Below are positions 43,748 through 52,522 of a DNA stretch of 64,000 nt, in pieces. The stretch is from contig JBLNCN010000010.1 of assembly GCA_050260675.1 (NCBI GenBank), positions 124,001 to 188,000 of the forward strand. The letters are read 5' to 3'. Source of the DNA: JBBDIP01 sp050260675. Its GTDB lineage: Bacteria; Bacillota; Sulfobacillia; Fermentithermobacillales; Fermentithermobacillaceae. The notes beneath the pieces are model-generated. The model saw only the letters and a list, made by a program, of their open reading frames with translations, searched no databases and was not told where the DNA came from. Both the position numbers and the translations under genes were made by a program. The first letter of the stretch is position 1, and the number at the start of each line of letters is the position of its first letter.

Positions 43748-44179
43748 ATGAAAGAACTTGTCGAACGGGCCGTTGAGGATATCCTTCCTCACAGGCCGCC
43801 TTTCCTTTTTGTGAGCAGGATCATATCTCTCGAGGTCGCTCAAAGCGCCGTCACTGAATTTGACGTCACTCCCGACCTTTCCATTTTTAAGGGCCACTTT
43901 CCGTCAGAACCCATTCTGCCCGGCGTAATCATCCTCGAGATGCTTGCCCAAACCGGAGGGTTGTCGCTCCTGGCGTCGGACGAATATCGCGGGCGGATCG
44001 CCTACCTGGCGGCCGTCGAGTCCGCGAGGTTCCGCAAGCCCGTTCGCCCTGGCGACGTTCTTAGAGCCGAGAGCCGGATCTTGTCGGTCAAACGAGGCAT
44101 CGGTAAAGCCGTAGGCAGGGCTTTTGTTGGGGATGAAGAGGTCGCGTCAGCCACTATTGTGTTTGCCGTGCCAAATTGA
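43748..44179 (+). CDS. fabZ: 3-hydroxyacyl-ACP dehydratase FabZ
   Basis: 143-residue hotdog dehydratase of fatty acid synthesis. The active-site His is in LPHRPPFLFV, with the LPGVIILEMLAQTGG motif carrying the catalytic Glu and the conserved FKGHFPSEPILPGV. ATG 43748 (an in-frame GTG at 43742 is nearer to AGGA). In Bacillus fabZ (ywpB) also follows flhOP. Located before metK. Confidence 0.93.
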   Translation: MKELVERAVEDILPHRPPFLFVSRIISLEVAQSAVTEFDVTPDLSIFKGHFPSEPILPGVIILEMLAQTGGLSLLASDEYRGRIAYLAAVESARFRKPVRPGDVLRAESRILSVKRGIGKAVGRAFVGDEEVASATIVFAVPN

Positions 44180-44204
44180 CACCCCAAGACGCTAATGCTA
44201 ACAT
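44176..44204 (+). promoter_or_regulatory. Sigma-A-type promoter of metK
   Basis: TTGACA (44176-44181, overlapping the fabZ stop) and TAACAT (44199-44204), 17-base spacer, with TGC before the -10. No SAM riboswitch is seen in the 44-base leader. Confidence 0.6.
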
Positions 44205-44247
44205 TTGCCTGGCTATGAACATCCGTTTCCTGTGAGGGGGGTCTATC

Positions 44248-45435
44248 ATGCCTACCATTGGGAAGGGAAGACGACTCTTTACTTCAGAGTCCGTTACAGA
44301 AGGCCATCCCGATAAAGTTGCCGACCAGATATCAGACGGGATTCTTGACGCTATCCTGTCCAAGGACCCAGATGCCCGGGTCGCCTGCGAGTGCTTGGTG
44401 AAGACCGGCTTGGTCCTTGTGGCGGGTGAGATATCTACCGACTGCTATGTGGACATGCCGTTCACCGTGAGAGAGATGCTCCGGAGGATCGGCTACACCC
44501 GCGCGAAGTTTGGGTTCGATTCAGAGACCTGCGCGGTACTGACCGCAATTGAAGACCAGTCCCCGGACATTGCTCTGGGAGTTGACCGCTCTCTGGAGTC
44601 CAAGGAAGGCCACATGGCTGATACCCTGGGCTCGGGCGACCAAGGGATGATGTTCGGTTACGCTATCGACGAGACGCCGGTATACATGCCGCTGCCCATC
44701 GAGTTGGCCCACAGCTTGGCCAGACAGCTTGCCAAGGTCAGGCACGACAAAGTGTTGCCCTACCTGCGCCCTGACGGGAAGACCCAGGTGACGGTCGAGT
44801 ACGAGGACGGCGTGCCAGCGAGGATACACACCATCGTTGTTGCTGCTCAGCACGCCAGTGACATCCGTCTCGACACCATAAGGCAGGATATCCTGGACAA
44901 AGTGGTGCGCCCGATTATCCCCGCTGGCATGATGGACGACAAGACTCGCATCCTGGTGAACGCCACCGGCCGGTTTGTGGTAGGCGGACCCCAGGGCGAT
45001 TGCGGGATCACGGGCAGGAAGATCATTGTGGACACCTACGGAGGATTCTCCCGCCACGGCGGGGGCGCGTTCTCCGGCAAAGACCCCACAAAGGTCGACC
45101 GTTCTGCTGCCTATGCGACCCGCTACGTGGCGAAGAACGTGGTTGCGGCAGGCCTTGCAAAAGAATGCGAGGTACAGGTGGCTTACGTCATTGGGGTCGC
45201 GCGTCCCGTCTCAATTAACGTTGACACCAAGGGAACAGGTCGAGTGAGTGACCTCGCGATCCAAGAGGCTGTTGAGAAGGCTTTTGATTTCAGGCCGGGC
45301 GCCATCATAGACAGGTTTGATCTGCGGCGGCCCATCTACCGGCCTTTGGCGGCATACGGTCACTTTGGCCGCGCCGACCTTGATCTGCCGTGGGAGCGGC
45401 TGGATCTGTCCCAGGAGCTACTGAAGCTGGTCTAG
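44248..45435 (+). CDS. metK: S-adenosylmethionine synthetase
   Basis: 395 residues; makes SAM from methionine and ATP. SESVTEGHPDKVADQISDGILDAIL carries the ATP-binding His/Asp, followed by GSGDQGMMFGYA and GGGAFSGKDPTKVDRSAAY. ATG 44248 with GAGGGGGG. Full length, well conserved, on its own promoter. Confidence 0.97.
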   Translation: MPTIGKGRRLFTSESVTEGHPDKVADQISDGILDAILSKDPDARVACECLVKTGLVLVAGEISTDCYVDMPFTVREMLRRIGYTRAKFGFDSETCAVLTAIEDQSPDIALGVDRSLESKEGHMADTLGSGDQGMMFGYAIDETPVYMPLPIELAHSLARQLAKVRHDKVLPYLRPDGKTQVTVEYEDGVPARIHTIVVAAQHASDIRLDTIRQDILDKVVRPIIPAGMMDDKTRILVNATGRFVVGGPQGDCGITGRKIIVDTYGGFSRHGGGAFSGKDPTKVDRSAAYATRYVAKNVVAAGLAKECEVQVAYVIGVARPVSINVDTKGTGRVSDLAIQEAVEKAFDFRPGAIIDRFDLRRPIYRPLAAYGHFGRADLDLPWERLDLSQELLKLV

Positions 45436-45467
45436 GTTCTTGCGCACGTCCGAATCCCGTCCCTGAT

Positions 45468-45492
45468 CCCCGGTTCATATACTGAGCCGGGG
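45468..45492 (+). promoter_or_regulatory. Hairpin just upstream of the ribosome binding site of the next gene
   Basis: CCCCGGTTCA (45468-45477) pairs with TGAGCCGGGG (45483-45492), one G-T wobble, loop of five. No T-run follows; GGGGGAGGAA overlaps the 3' arm, so it may mask translation of the 45505 gene rather than end transcription. Confidence 0.45.
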
Positions 45493-45504
45493 GAGGAACC
45501 CGGG

Positions 45505-45846
45505 ATGATGTGGAATAGGCTGATCCTTGTTTCCGTTATTGCGGCTTGCATCGTGGACCTTATGAAGACGTGGCGCGTCGCGCAGGCCATGCCCGGCCCG
45601 CTGTCGGTCCGCGTGATCGCCGACGCGCCGTCTTCAGAGCTGGAAGGCATCGTCCGATACCTATACCGGGAGCTAACCGTGGGTAACCGGCTCTTGGCCG
45701 AGATCGTTCTGGAGATAGGGGACCATGGCGGGGAGTCCGCGCAAGTCGCAAGTCGCCTTGTGGCCGATGGATTTGCCGTCCAAGACTCCTCGTCGGAACC
45801 CGCATTAGTCCTCCTTATCAGGGCGGACGAAGCAGCTGCGGGGTGA
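45505..45846 (+). CDS. Small unrecognised membrane-anchored protein
   Basis: 113 residues with one N-terminal hydrophobic segment (about 5-20), then a soluble part with mixed helix/strand (LEGIVRYLYRELTVGNRLLAEIVLEIGD). I do not recognise the family. The start ATG 45505 follows GGGGGAGGAACC. Its end overlaps the ribosome binding site of the diguanylate cyclase and the stop lies six bases before that start, so they are probably co-translated and it may anchor or modulate it. Confidence 0.55.
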   Translation: MMWNRLILVSVIAACIVDLMKTWRVAQAMPGPLSVRVIADAPSSELEGIVRYLYRELTVGNRLLAEIVLEIGDHGGESAQVASRLVADGFAVQDSSSEPALVLLIRADEAAAG

Positions 45847-45852
45847 CGCTTC

Positions 45853-47523
45853 GTGCGAAAACGCTTTGCCGGCTGGTATCCTTGGCTAGTTGGCCTTGGG
45901 GGCCTTGCCCTACTGGGCTGGCGGTTTATCTATGCCGGGCCCTCGTCTGCCAGCCTCCTAAGCGCTCCTTACCTCGCACTCCTCGCTATGTTTGCTGTGC
46001 TGGAGATCTACCGCGTGCCGATACGCGGCAACATCGCGGCGGGCTTCAGCACTGTTTCCGTTGTGGTGGCGGTCATCCTGGGGGGCGAACTCCCGGCATG
46101 GGCTATGAGCCTCGGGGGTTTGGCCATCCTGGTGAGCGGTTCCAAGGTGCTCAGGCCTGCGGTGTTCAATGCCGGAACCTACGCCATAGCTGCGGCGGCC
46201 GGCAGCCTTGCGGCTTCCCTGGCCGGGTACCCCGTGGGGGGTCCCGCGTTAGCATTCCGTCTCGCCGGCCCGCTGATCTTTGTCGCCGTTCACGGACTGG
46301 TGACTGCAGTCCTTGTAGGCATCTACTCGGTGCTGTCGGAGCGGGGCGGAAAGGCAATCGACCAGTTGCTGTGTCTTGGCATTCACATCATTCTGGTTGT
46401 CATTTCGATGTCTTTGGGAGTCTCTATCGCGCTGGCTTATGAGAACTTCGGACCAATCAGCCTATACTTCATGTGCGTGATCTTGCCCATGCTGTCGTAT
46501 CTGATGAGCCTCGCGGCCAGAGTGTCGTCAAACCGTGAAGGGCTATTCGCCCTCTATCAAGCGGCCTCGTCCATCAATGAAGCGCTGACTCTGCAGGAAG
46601 TGTTCGACAGAGCGCGCTCATTCACTCACGGTCTCTTGCACGAGGACTTCACGTGGCTTGCGTTGGCAACCGGCGACGAGCCGGGAGATCTGTCAGTTGC
46701 CTATACCTCGTTCGGCGACGGCGTCGACCTGGAGAGAGCGAGCGCCCATGTGGCGGCGATCAGCGCCGGCGTTCAGGACAGGGAGCCCGGAGAGCAGTAT
46801 GTATGGACGCGCGAACAGACCGGCTCCTCATCCGGTTACTTCGGTTGGGTTGCCGTCACGGCGCTTCACCTCGGGAAGCAGTTCTTGGGCGAATTCGGAG
46901 TGGCCTCCATCTCCATTCCCAACGACGTGACCAGCGACAAACTGCAGCTTCTGGCTGTTCTCTCATCTCACCTTGCCTTGGCGGTGGACAACGCTCTCAA
47001 GTTTGAGCGCGCGACCATGTTGGCCTACACGGATCCGCTGACCGGACTCTACAACTATCGCCAGTTTCAGAACCTCCTCCGTGAGGCTATCGTGAGGGCG
47101 GAGAAGTCCGGGGCCGAGCTCTCACTCATATACATCGACCTTGACTATTTCCGCGACGTCAACAACACCTACGGCCACCAGGTCGGAGACGAGGCTCTAA
47201 AGGCTATCGCAAGGACGATCCGGGCTTCGTGCCGGGACAGGGATCTGGTCTGCAGGCCGGGAGGCGACGAGTTCACAGTCATTCTGCCCGGAGTCCCCAA
47301 AGACCGGGCGCGCGTCGTGGCGGACCGGATAAGAGAAAACCTCATCGGGATGAAACTCGAAGTGGGATTGCCAGAGCCGCTTGCCTCGGCTATCGGCGCT
47401 TCGGTAGGCGTCTCGGCGTATCCGGAGGACGGATCGGACGTGGACACGCTTGTGAGGAAAGCCGACGCAGACATGTACTCCTCCAAGAATGAGGGAGGCC
47501 GCAGCGCCTCCTTGGGCGGTTGA
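45853..47523 (+). CDS. Membrane GAF-GGDEF diguanylate cyclase
   Basis: 556 residues: about seven membrane segments (5-215), a GAF-like domain (about 235-385) and a GGDEF domain (about 390-550) with intact PGGDEF and the RxxD inhibition site (RDRD). It should make c-di-GMP from GTP. GTG 45853 with GGGGTGA. Adjacent to comFC and the flagellar operon, it could control motility-to-sessile switching. The membrane part resembles MASE-type sensors, but no known class is clear. Confidence 0.9.
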   Translation: MRKRFAGWYPWLVGLGGLALLGWRFIYAGPSSASLLSAPYLALLAMFAVLEIYRVPIRGNIAAGFSTVSVVVAVILGGELPAWAMSLGGLAILVSGSKVLRPAVFNAGTYAIAAAAGSLAASLAGYPVGGPALAFRLAGPLIFVAVHGLVTAVLVGIYSVLSERGGKAIDQLLCLGIHIILVVISMSLGVSIALAYENFGPISLYFMCVILPMLSYLMSLAARVSSNREGLFALYQAASSINEALTLQEVFDRARSFTHGLLHEDFTWLALATGDEPGDLSVAYTSFGDGVDLERASAHVAAISAGVQDREPGEQYVWTREQTGSSSGYFGWVAVTALHLGKQFLGEFGVASISIPNDVTSDKLQLLAVLSSHLALAVDNALKFERATMLAYTDPLTGLYNYRQFQNLLREAIVRAEKSGAELSLIYIDLDYFRDVNNTYGHQVGDEALKAIARTIRASCRDRDLVCRPGGDEFTVILPGVPKDRARVVADRIRENLIGMKLEVGLPEPLASAIGASVGVSAYPEDGSDVDTLVRKADADMYSSKNEGGRSASLGG

Positions 47524-48251
47524 GAATCTTAGCCCTCGCCCGCCGGCTCTTGGACCGCCTGGCCGGAATCGCGTCAGGCAGTCCCGCGGTGTGCGCCTTG
47601 TGCGGCAGCCCCCTTCCGAAGGACTCGGTATCGGGGGTGTGCCCCACGTGTGAGGACAAGCTTTCCTCGGAGATGTCCTGGGTGTGCCAGGTCTGCGGCG
47701 CCCCCCTTCGGCCGCCTCTCCGCATCTGTCCTGACTGCCAAAAGAACCTATACGTGTTTGACGGCCAGCGTTCCGCGGGGATCTATCAGGGCGATCTCCG
47801 TAATGCCATCGCCAAGATGAAGTTTCAGGGAGAACGGTGGATCGCGCGCCCCCTCGCCAACCTTATGGTCAGGGCAGCCACTCCGTTCCTGCCGGTTGAC
47901 CTGCTGGTCCCCATACCGCTGGAGCCCGGCAGCAGCGTGAGACGGGGGTACAATCAGGCGCTGGACTTGGCCAAAGAACTGTCTCCCCTTCTCGACGCTC
48001 CCGTGATGGATCTTCTTGTCCGGGAAAAAAGGTATGCACATCAAGCTGAACTTGGACGAAATATGAGGTGGAAGAACCTCACAGAGAGCATGGGTCCCAA
48101 GAGCGCCATTAACCTGCGCGGGCAGAGGGTGTTGTTGGTGGACGACGTTACCACAACCGGCGCTACGCTCGATGAGGCGGCGAGGGTCCTGAAAGGGATG
48201 GGGGCCGAAAAGGTCTTCTGCGTGACCGCTGCCAGGACTCTGCGACGGTGA
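47520..48251 (+). CDS. comFC: ComFC-family phosphoribosyltransferase-like protein
   Basis: 243 residues. An N-terminal zinc-ribbon pair (CALCG...CPTC, CQVCG...CPDC) and a PRT domain with VLLVDDVTTTGATLDEAA. ComFC aids DNA uptake in competent cells. The TTG start overlaps the previous stop (TTGA), with no strong ribosome site, so the start is uncertain. comFC-yvyF-flgM is the Bacillus order. Other competence genes are not in the window. Confidence 0.87.
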   Translation: MRILALARRLLDRLAGIASGSPAVCALCGSPLPKDSVSGVCPTCEDKLSSEMSWVCQVCGAPLRPPLRICPDCQKNLYVFDGQRSAGIYQGDLRNAIAKMKFQGERWIARPLANLMVRAATPFLPVDLLVPIPLEPGSSVRRGYNQALDLAKELSPLLDAPVMDLLVREKRYAHQAELGRNMRWKNLTESMGPKSAINLRGQRVLLVDDVTTTGATLDEAARVLKGMGAEKVFCVTAARTLRR

Positions 48252-48275
48252 GGAAGGCACAGGAGGGGAGAGAAA

Positions 48276-48692
48276 ATGGCCGGTAACATCCGCAATTGTA
48301 GGCGGTGCGGTAGGCTGTTCGTGTTTGTGGGAGGGCCCGTCTGTCCCGATTGCCTGGCCAAGGAAGAGGAGCAGTACCGGAAAGTCAAACTGTACATCGA
48401 CGACCACCCGGGCTGCGGGGTCCAGGAGACCAGCGATGAGACGGGAGTCCCGGTTGATATCGTGGTAGAATTCTTGCGACAAGGTCTTCTGGTGACGGGG
48501 AGCGGACCCGAGGGTCAGCTGGTCTGCATGATTTGCAGGAGACCGATCACCAAGGGGCGCATTTGTCCGAGGTGCGAAGCAGCCCTGGGCATGGGATCCA
48601 GGCCCAAGGTCGACCAGGGACGCCAGGTGTCACAGGTGTCCCAGGTGTCGCGGATGTACACTATGGATTCTATTGGCAAGAAGACGAACTAA
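48276..48692 (+). CDS. yvyF: YvyF-like flagellar operon protein
   Basis: 138 residues with two zinc-ribbon-like pairs: CRRCGRLF...CPDC and CMICRRPI...CPRC. Matches the TIGR03826 flagellar operon family by motif and position between comFC and flgM. ATG 48276 with GGGGAG. Its function is not well known, perhaps regulation of late flagellar genes. The C-terminal VSQVSQVSR comes from three 9-bp direct repeats near 48623-48650. Confidence 0.82.
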   Translation: MAGNIRNCRRCGRLFVFVGGPVCPDCLAKEEEQYRKVKLYIDDHPGCGVQETSDETGVPVDIVVEFLRQGLLVTGSGPEGQLVCMICRRPITKGRICPRCEAALGMGSRPKVDQGRQVSQVSQVSRMYTMDSIGKKTN

Positions 48693-48694
48693 GC

Positions 48695-48722
48695 TAAACC
48701 TAAGGCATGGGTTTTCCGATGA
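48695..48722 (+). promoter_or_regulatory. Sigma-D-type promoter of flgM
   Basis: TAAA (48695-48698), 16-base spacer, TCCGATGA (48715-48722). Same layout as the flhOP and fliD sites. In Bacillus flgM is sigma-D-dependent. Confidence 0.55.
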
Positions 48723-48766
48723 GTACCGTGAAATGCGGTGATTTCTCCTAGAGGGTGATGCGATTG

Positions 48767-49066
48767 ATGATTTCGAGAGCACAAATAGGGCAGATCATGA
48801 AGGTCTACAAGACCCAGGGCATCCTCTCGCCGCTCACGAAAGCGGACGGGGTATCGTCCGGCTCGGCTGTCGGAGACGACATCGCTCTCTCTTTCAGCCA
48901 ATCGGATCTTGCCAAGGTCAGGGAGCTGGTCAAGAAGCTGCCTGACGTGCGACTCGATAAGGTGGAGTCCATCGCTCGAGAGATTGAGGCTGGCACCTAC
49001 AAGATTGATGCGATGCAGGTGGCCGACAAGATGATGGGGAGGCTCTTGGCCGACAAGCTGAAGTAG
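48767..49066 (+). CDS. flgM: Anti-sigma-28 (sigma-D) factor FlgM
   Basis: 99 residues from ATG 48767 (GAGGGTGA upstream). Binds sigma-D until the hook is complete, then leaves through the secretion channel. The C-terminal VRELVKKLPDVRLDKVESIAREIEAGTYKIDAMQVADKMM is the sigma-binding FlgM domain. Upstream starts at 48755 and 48758 sit inside the ribosome site. It has its own sigma-D-type promoter, giving the expected feedback. Confidence 0.93.
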   Translation: MISRAQIGQIMKVYKTQGILSPLTKADGVSSGSAVGDDIALSFSQSDLAKVRELVKKLPDVRLDKVESIAREIEAGTYKIDAMQVADKMMGRLLADKLK

Positions 49067-49092
49067 CACCCCAACCCCATAGGAGCGCGCAA

Positions 49093-49467
49093 ATGACCAA
49101 CACGAGGAGCCTTAGTTCAATATTGTCTGAAATCGGGTCCACCATGGACGGCCTCCTGGAGCTCGGCAAGAGGAAAGCCGAAATCCTGGTGCGCCGGGAC
49201 ATTAGCGGACTTGAGAAGCTGATTCCATCGGAGCAGGACCTGGTGCGGCGGCTTGAGGAGCTCGAGAGCGAGCGCCAAGCGGTTCCGGCACAGTCCGATT
49301 CCGAGATAGAGCTCCTACGAGTAACGCTCAAAGAAAAAGCGAAGCGAATTGCCGAGATGAACGAGCGGAACCGGGGGCTGCTTCGGCGAGGGCTCGACTT
49401 AGTGCAGTACGAGCTCAAGCTCTTCCTGCAGGAGGGCAAGCCGCTGGTATTCGATCATCGCGCCTAA
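49093..49467 (+). CDS. flgN: Flagellar chaperone FlgN
   Basis: 124-residue, all-helical protein (ELGKRKAEILVRRDISGLEKLIPSEQDLVRRLEELE) matching the FlgN/YvyG chaperones of the hook-junction proteins FlgK and FlgL. ATG 49093 with GGAGCGCG. Gene order flgM-flgN-flgK supports it. Sequence conservation in this family is low. Confidence 0.85.
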   Translation: MTNTRSLSSILSEIGSTMDGLLELGKRKAEILVRRDISGLEKLIPSEQDLVRRLEELESERQAVPAQSDSEIELLRVTLKEKAKRIAEMNERNRGLLRRGLDLVQYELKLFLQEGKPLVFDHRA

Positions 49468-49499
49468 GCGTTCGGTACCGATCGTAGGGGGGTGCCCGC

Positions 49500-50876
49500 A
49501 TGTCTCTGAACATTTTCGAAATCGGCAAGTCTGCCCTTCTGGCGTCCAGACGGGCTATGGACGTAACAGGTCACAACGTGGCTAACGCCGCCACTCCCGG
49601 ATATTCCCGCCAAGAGGCAATCCTTCACCCGATAGTGCAGCGTCAAGCCGAAGTATCCGGAATGGGAGTCCGGGTTACACAGATCCGCCGGCTCCGCGAC
49701 TTCTTCACAGATTCGGTCCTGCGCAATGAAACCGCCAACCGCGCTTTCTTCGCGGTGCAGAAGGATGTTATCGACCAGATCCAGGTCATGTCGGCCGAGT
49801 CTTCCGACTCAGGCCTTCGGGCTGCCATCGAAAGCATCTGGGCAGGGTGGCAGGAGCTATCGATTGCTCCGGACTCGGAACCGGCTCGATCGGCGCTCGT
49901 TGAAACGAGCCGCTCGCTCATAGACATGTTCAGACATATGAGCGGACAACTCGATGCGCTTCAGGTAGACATCGACAAGAACATCTCCGCCAATGTTGAG
50001 CGGCTGAACTCCCTTACAGAGACGGTCGCCAAGTTAAATGCAGAGATAGGCAGAGCGGCTGCCAGAAAGGATCCTATGGGAGACCTTTTGGACCGCAGAG
50101 ACTTGCTGCTGGATGAGATCTCAGAGATTGCGGGCGCCACAGTCACTCGCTACTCCGATGGCACTGAAGCCGTTAGGGTAACAGTTAACGGTTTCCCGGT
50201 GGTCGACAGGACGTCCTCATTCAAACTGGCCGTAGACAGCACTGATCCAGTGCAGTACGCATGGGTGGACGCTGCGGGAGACCGCCAGATAATCCCCAGC
50301 GTGGGAGGGCGGCTCGGCGGCCTGGCAACCTCCAGGGACGAACTGGCAGGCACCTTCAGGCAGGACTTGGAGGCTCTCCTCCGAGACATCGTCGACACCG
50401 TAAACACTCAGTACGCCTTGGGCGTGAACCCCACAACAGGCAACCCGCCGGATCCACCGCTCTTCTTTGCGGTAGGAGATCCGACCGACTACCTCGGAAC
50501 AGCGAACGTCGCGCCGGAAATCGTATCCGACCCCAACCGGATAGTGGTCTGGGACGGCGACGCAACGGCTCCAGGAAACGGGCTCAACGGCCTGGCAATA
50601 TCCGAACTCCTGGAGAAGGCTCCGATCGACCAGTGGACGGCGGTAATCGGAAAGCTCGGGACAAAGGGTCAGAAGATAACCGACGGGCTCGAAACCCAGG
50701 AACTCCTCGTGAAGGAGATTCAGAACCGCAAGGATTCCATAAGCGGTGTCTCCATTGACGAGGAGATGGCGAATCTGATTCGCGAACAGCACGCCTTCAA
50801 CGCAGCGAGCCGGCTCATATCAACGGCCGACGAGCTTCTTGATACCGTCATCAACAGAATGGGCGCGGGGAGGTAG
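49500..50876 (+). CDS. flgK: Hook-associated protein 1
   Basis: 458-residue first hook-filament junction protein. N-terminal IGKSALLASRRAMDVTGHNVANAATPGYSRQEA and C-terminal VSIDEEMANLIREQHAFNAASRLISTADELLDTVINRM are the axial-protein signatures. ATG 49500 with GGGGGGTG. flgL follows after 5 bases. Confidence 0.95.
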   Translation: MSLNIFEIGKSALLASRRAMDVTGHNVANAATPGYSRQEAILHPIVQRQAEVSGMGVRVTQIRRLRDFFTDSVLRNETANRAFFAVQKDVIDQIQVMSAESSDSGLRAAIESIWAGWQELSIAPDSEPARSALVETSRSLIDMFRHMSGQLDALQVDIDKNISANVERLNSLTETVAKLNAEIGRAAARKDPMGDLLDRRDLLLDEISEIAGATVTRYSDGTEAVRVTVNGFPVVDRTSSFKLAVDSTDPVQYAWVDAAGDRQIIPSVGGRLGGLATSRDELAGTFRQDLEALLRDIVDTVNTQYALGVNPTTGNPPDPPLFFAVGDPTDYLGTANVAPEIVSDPNRIVVWDGDATAPGNGLNGLAISELLEKAPIDQWTAVIGKLGTKGQKITDGLETQELLVKEIQNRKDSISGVSIDEEMANLIREQHAFNAASRLISTADELLDTVINRMGAGR

Positions 50877-50881
50877 CGTAG

Positions 50882-51691
50882 ATGCGCATGACTAACCTCA
50901 CCATGGAAAGGAACCTGCTCTTCAACATAGCAGCCGCGGAGGAGCGTCTGCAGAATCTCCAGGACATGGCCTCTTCGGGGATGAAGTTCCAGAAGCCGCA
51001 GGACGACCCGGTTGGGGTCCAGCGGTCTATGAGCCTGCGCAACGAGAGGGTCAGGAATGAAAAGTACCTCAAGAACCTCTCAAGGGCGAAGTCCTGGATG
51101 GAGTACACGGAGCAGGCGTTGTCGGAACTCACGACCGCTCTCTCAAGGGCGCTGGAGATAGGACTGAACGGCGTAACCGTTACGACTCCTAAGACTGCAA
51201 GAGAAGCTATAGCAGCGGAAGTCCAGCAGTTACAGCAAGAAGTGCTCTCACTCAAGACCAGGACCATGGAGGGCCGGAACCTGCTAACGGGCACGATGCC
51301 CACGTGGAAGGTCGGCGACAACCTGAACGTGACCGCGACCGATTTGACCGCAATGTTGGACAATGCGGCAAGCTATCTGCAGGACTTGGAGGATGCCCTT
51401 CGAGCTGAGGCGCTGACAGACGCGCAAGATGCCCTTGCCGACCTCGAAGCGGTGTCGGACAAAGTACTATCCGAGCGCGCGACAAACGGAGCCCGGGTCG
51501 CGAGGGTTGAAGCGCTGGAGACCAAACTCACCGCTCTGGATATCGAGCACAAGCGCCTTCTTTCCGATGTCGAGGATATCGACATAACGGAGGTCATCGT
51601 GAAACTAAAGGGGGCTGAGACGGCGTACCAGGCCGCTTTGGGAGCCGGTGCCCGTCTCCTTCAGCCTAGTCTCTTGGACTATCTGAAGTAG
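50882..51691 (+). CDS. flgL: Hook-associated protein 3
   Basis: 269-residue second hook-filament junction protein. N-terminal RMTNLTMERNLLFNI...RLQNLQDMASSGMKFQKPQDDPVG and the helical C-terminus (TEVIVKLKGAETAYQAALGAGARLLQPSLLDYL) match FlgL. GGGAGG precedes ATG 50882. In Bacillus yviE lies between flgL and fliW; it is absent here. Confidence 0.94.
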   Translation: MRMTNLTMERNLLFNIAAAEERLQNLQDMASSGMKFQKPQDDPVGVQRSMSLRNERVRNEKYLKNLSRAKSWMEYTEQALSELTTALSRALEIGLNGVTVTTPKTAREAIAAEVQQLQQEVLSLKTRTMEGRNLLTGTMPTWKVGDNLNVTATDLTAMLDNAASYLQDLEDALRAEALTDAQDALADLEAVSDKVLSERATNGARVARVEALETKLTALDIEHKRLLSDVEDIDITEVIVKLKGAETAYQAALGAGARLLQPSLLDYLK

Positions 51692-51708
51692 GTACAGGGG
51701 GGTTCTTG

Positions 51709-52161
51709 ATGAAGGTTGTGACCAAGAGGTTTGGAACGCTCGAGGTCGACCCAGGGAGCATTCTGACCTTTCCTGAAGGCCTTATCGGTTTCCCCGACTG
51801 CCGTGACTTCGTGGTCGTCGACTATCAGGTGGCCGGCGACTGTGTCAGGTGGCTGCAGTCGGTGACGGAGCCCGCGCTCGGGTTCGTAACCCTGGACCCA
51901 AAGGCCGTTTTTCCCGATTACGATCCGGAGTTCTGCCCAACGGACTTGGAGCTGCTGGACTCCAAACCCGATGAGCTGGTGCTACTCTCAGTCGTGACCG
52001 TTCCGAGAGACGTGAGGCGGATGACGGCGAATCTGCAAGCTCCTCTGGTAATCAACCCCAAGAAGAGGGTGGCGAGGCAGGTAATTACGACCTCGCCGGA
52101 GTATACCACTAAGCACTACGTCTTTAGTGCGCTCTCCAGCTTGTCGCAAAGGACTGGTTAG
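51709..52161 (+). CDS. fliW: Flagellar assembly factor FliW
   Basis: 150-residue protein that binds CsrA and flagellin and so frees or blocks hag translation. TFPEGLIGFPDCRDFVVVDY and the NLQAPLVINPKKRVARQVI end are the family motifs. ATG 51709 with GGGGGG; a TTG at 51706 is less likely. fliW-csrA are adjacent, as in Bacillus. Confidence 0.95.
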   Translation: MKVVTKRFGTLEVDPGSILTFPEGLIGFPDCRDFVVVDYQVAGDCVRWLQSVTEPALGFVTLDPKAVFPDYDPEFCPTDLELLDSKPDELVLLSVVTVPRDVRRMTANLQAPLVINPKKRVARQVITTSPEYTTKHYVFSALSSLSQRTG

Positions 52162-52164
52162 AGG

Positions 52165-52422
52165 ATGTTGGTTCTGACCCGCAAACAAGGGCAAGCCATC
52201 AAGATTGGCGATGACATCGTCATACGCGTGACCGAGGTGCGGGGTCGGGGCGGCAAGGCGCTGGTCAAGCTCGGCATAGAAGCCCCCCCGGGAGCCAAAA
52301 TCCTGCGTGAAGAAGTTCTCTCCGAAGTCGCCCGGGAAATGGCGGCCGCTAAAGACCCCTCTTTTGATCTCTTCCAGCTGAAGGAGCGGAAAGACGCTCC
52401 CACAGGCACCTCCGAAAGATAG
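52165..52422 (+). CDS. csrA: Carbon storage regulator CsrA
   Basis: 85-residue RNA-binding translational regulator. MLVLTRKQGQAIKIGDDI and GIEAPPGAKILREEV carry the RNA-binding residues, including the conserved Arg of the last strand. It represses flagellin translation in Bacillus, antagonised by FliW. Its gene is three bases after fliW. The C-terminal tail is longer than in most homologues. Confidence 0.96.
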   Translation: MLVLTRKQGQAIKIGDDIVIRVTEVRGRGGKALVKLGIEAPPGAKILREEVLSEVAREMAAAKDPSFDLFQLKERKDAPTGTSER

Positions 52423-52452
52423 GGACTACCGCCCCTCACGTAACTCGCAGCC

Positions 52453-52480
52453 TAAACTGCTTAGCCCGCCGTTTCGATAC
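52453..52480 (+). promoter_or_regulatory. Sigma-D-type promoter of fliD
   Basis: TAAA (52453-52456), 16-base spacer, TTCGATAC (52473-52480), about 40 bases before fliD. Same pattern as the flhOP site. Confidence 0.6.
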
Positions 52481-52522
52481 CTACAATGGCAGCCGGAATT
52501 ATCCGGGCCAGAGGTGAAAAAC

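Noticed and set aside
44180..44247. SAM riboswitch in the metK leader
   Set aside because: The leader is only about 40 bases and lacks the S-box core.
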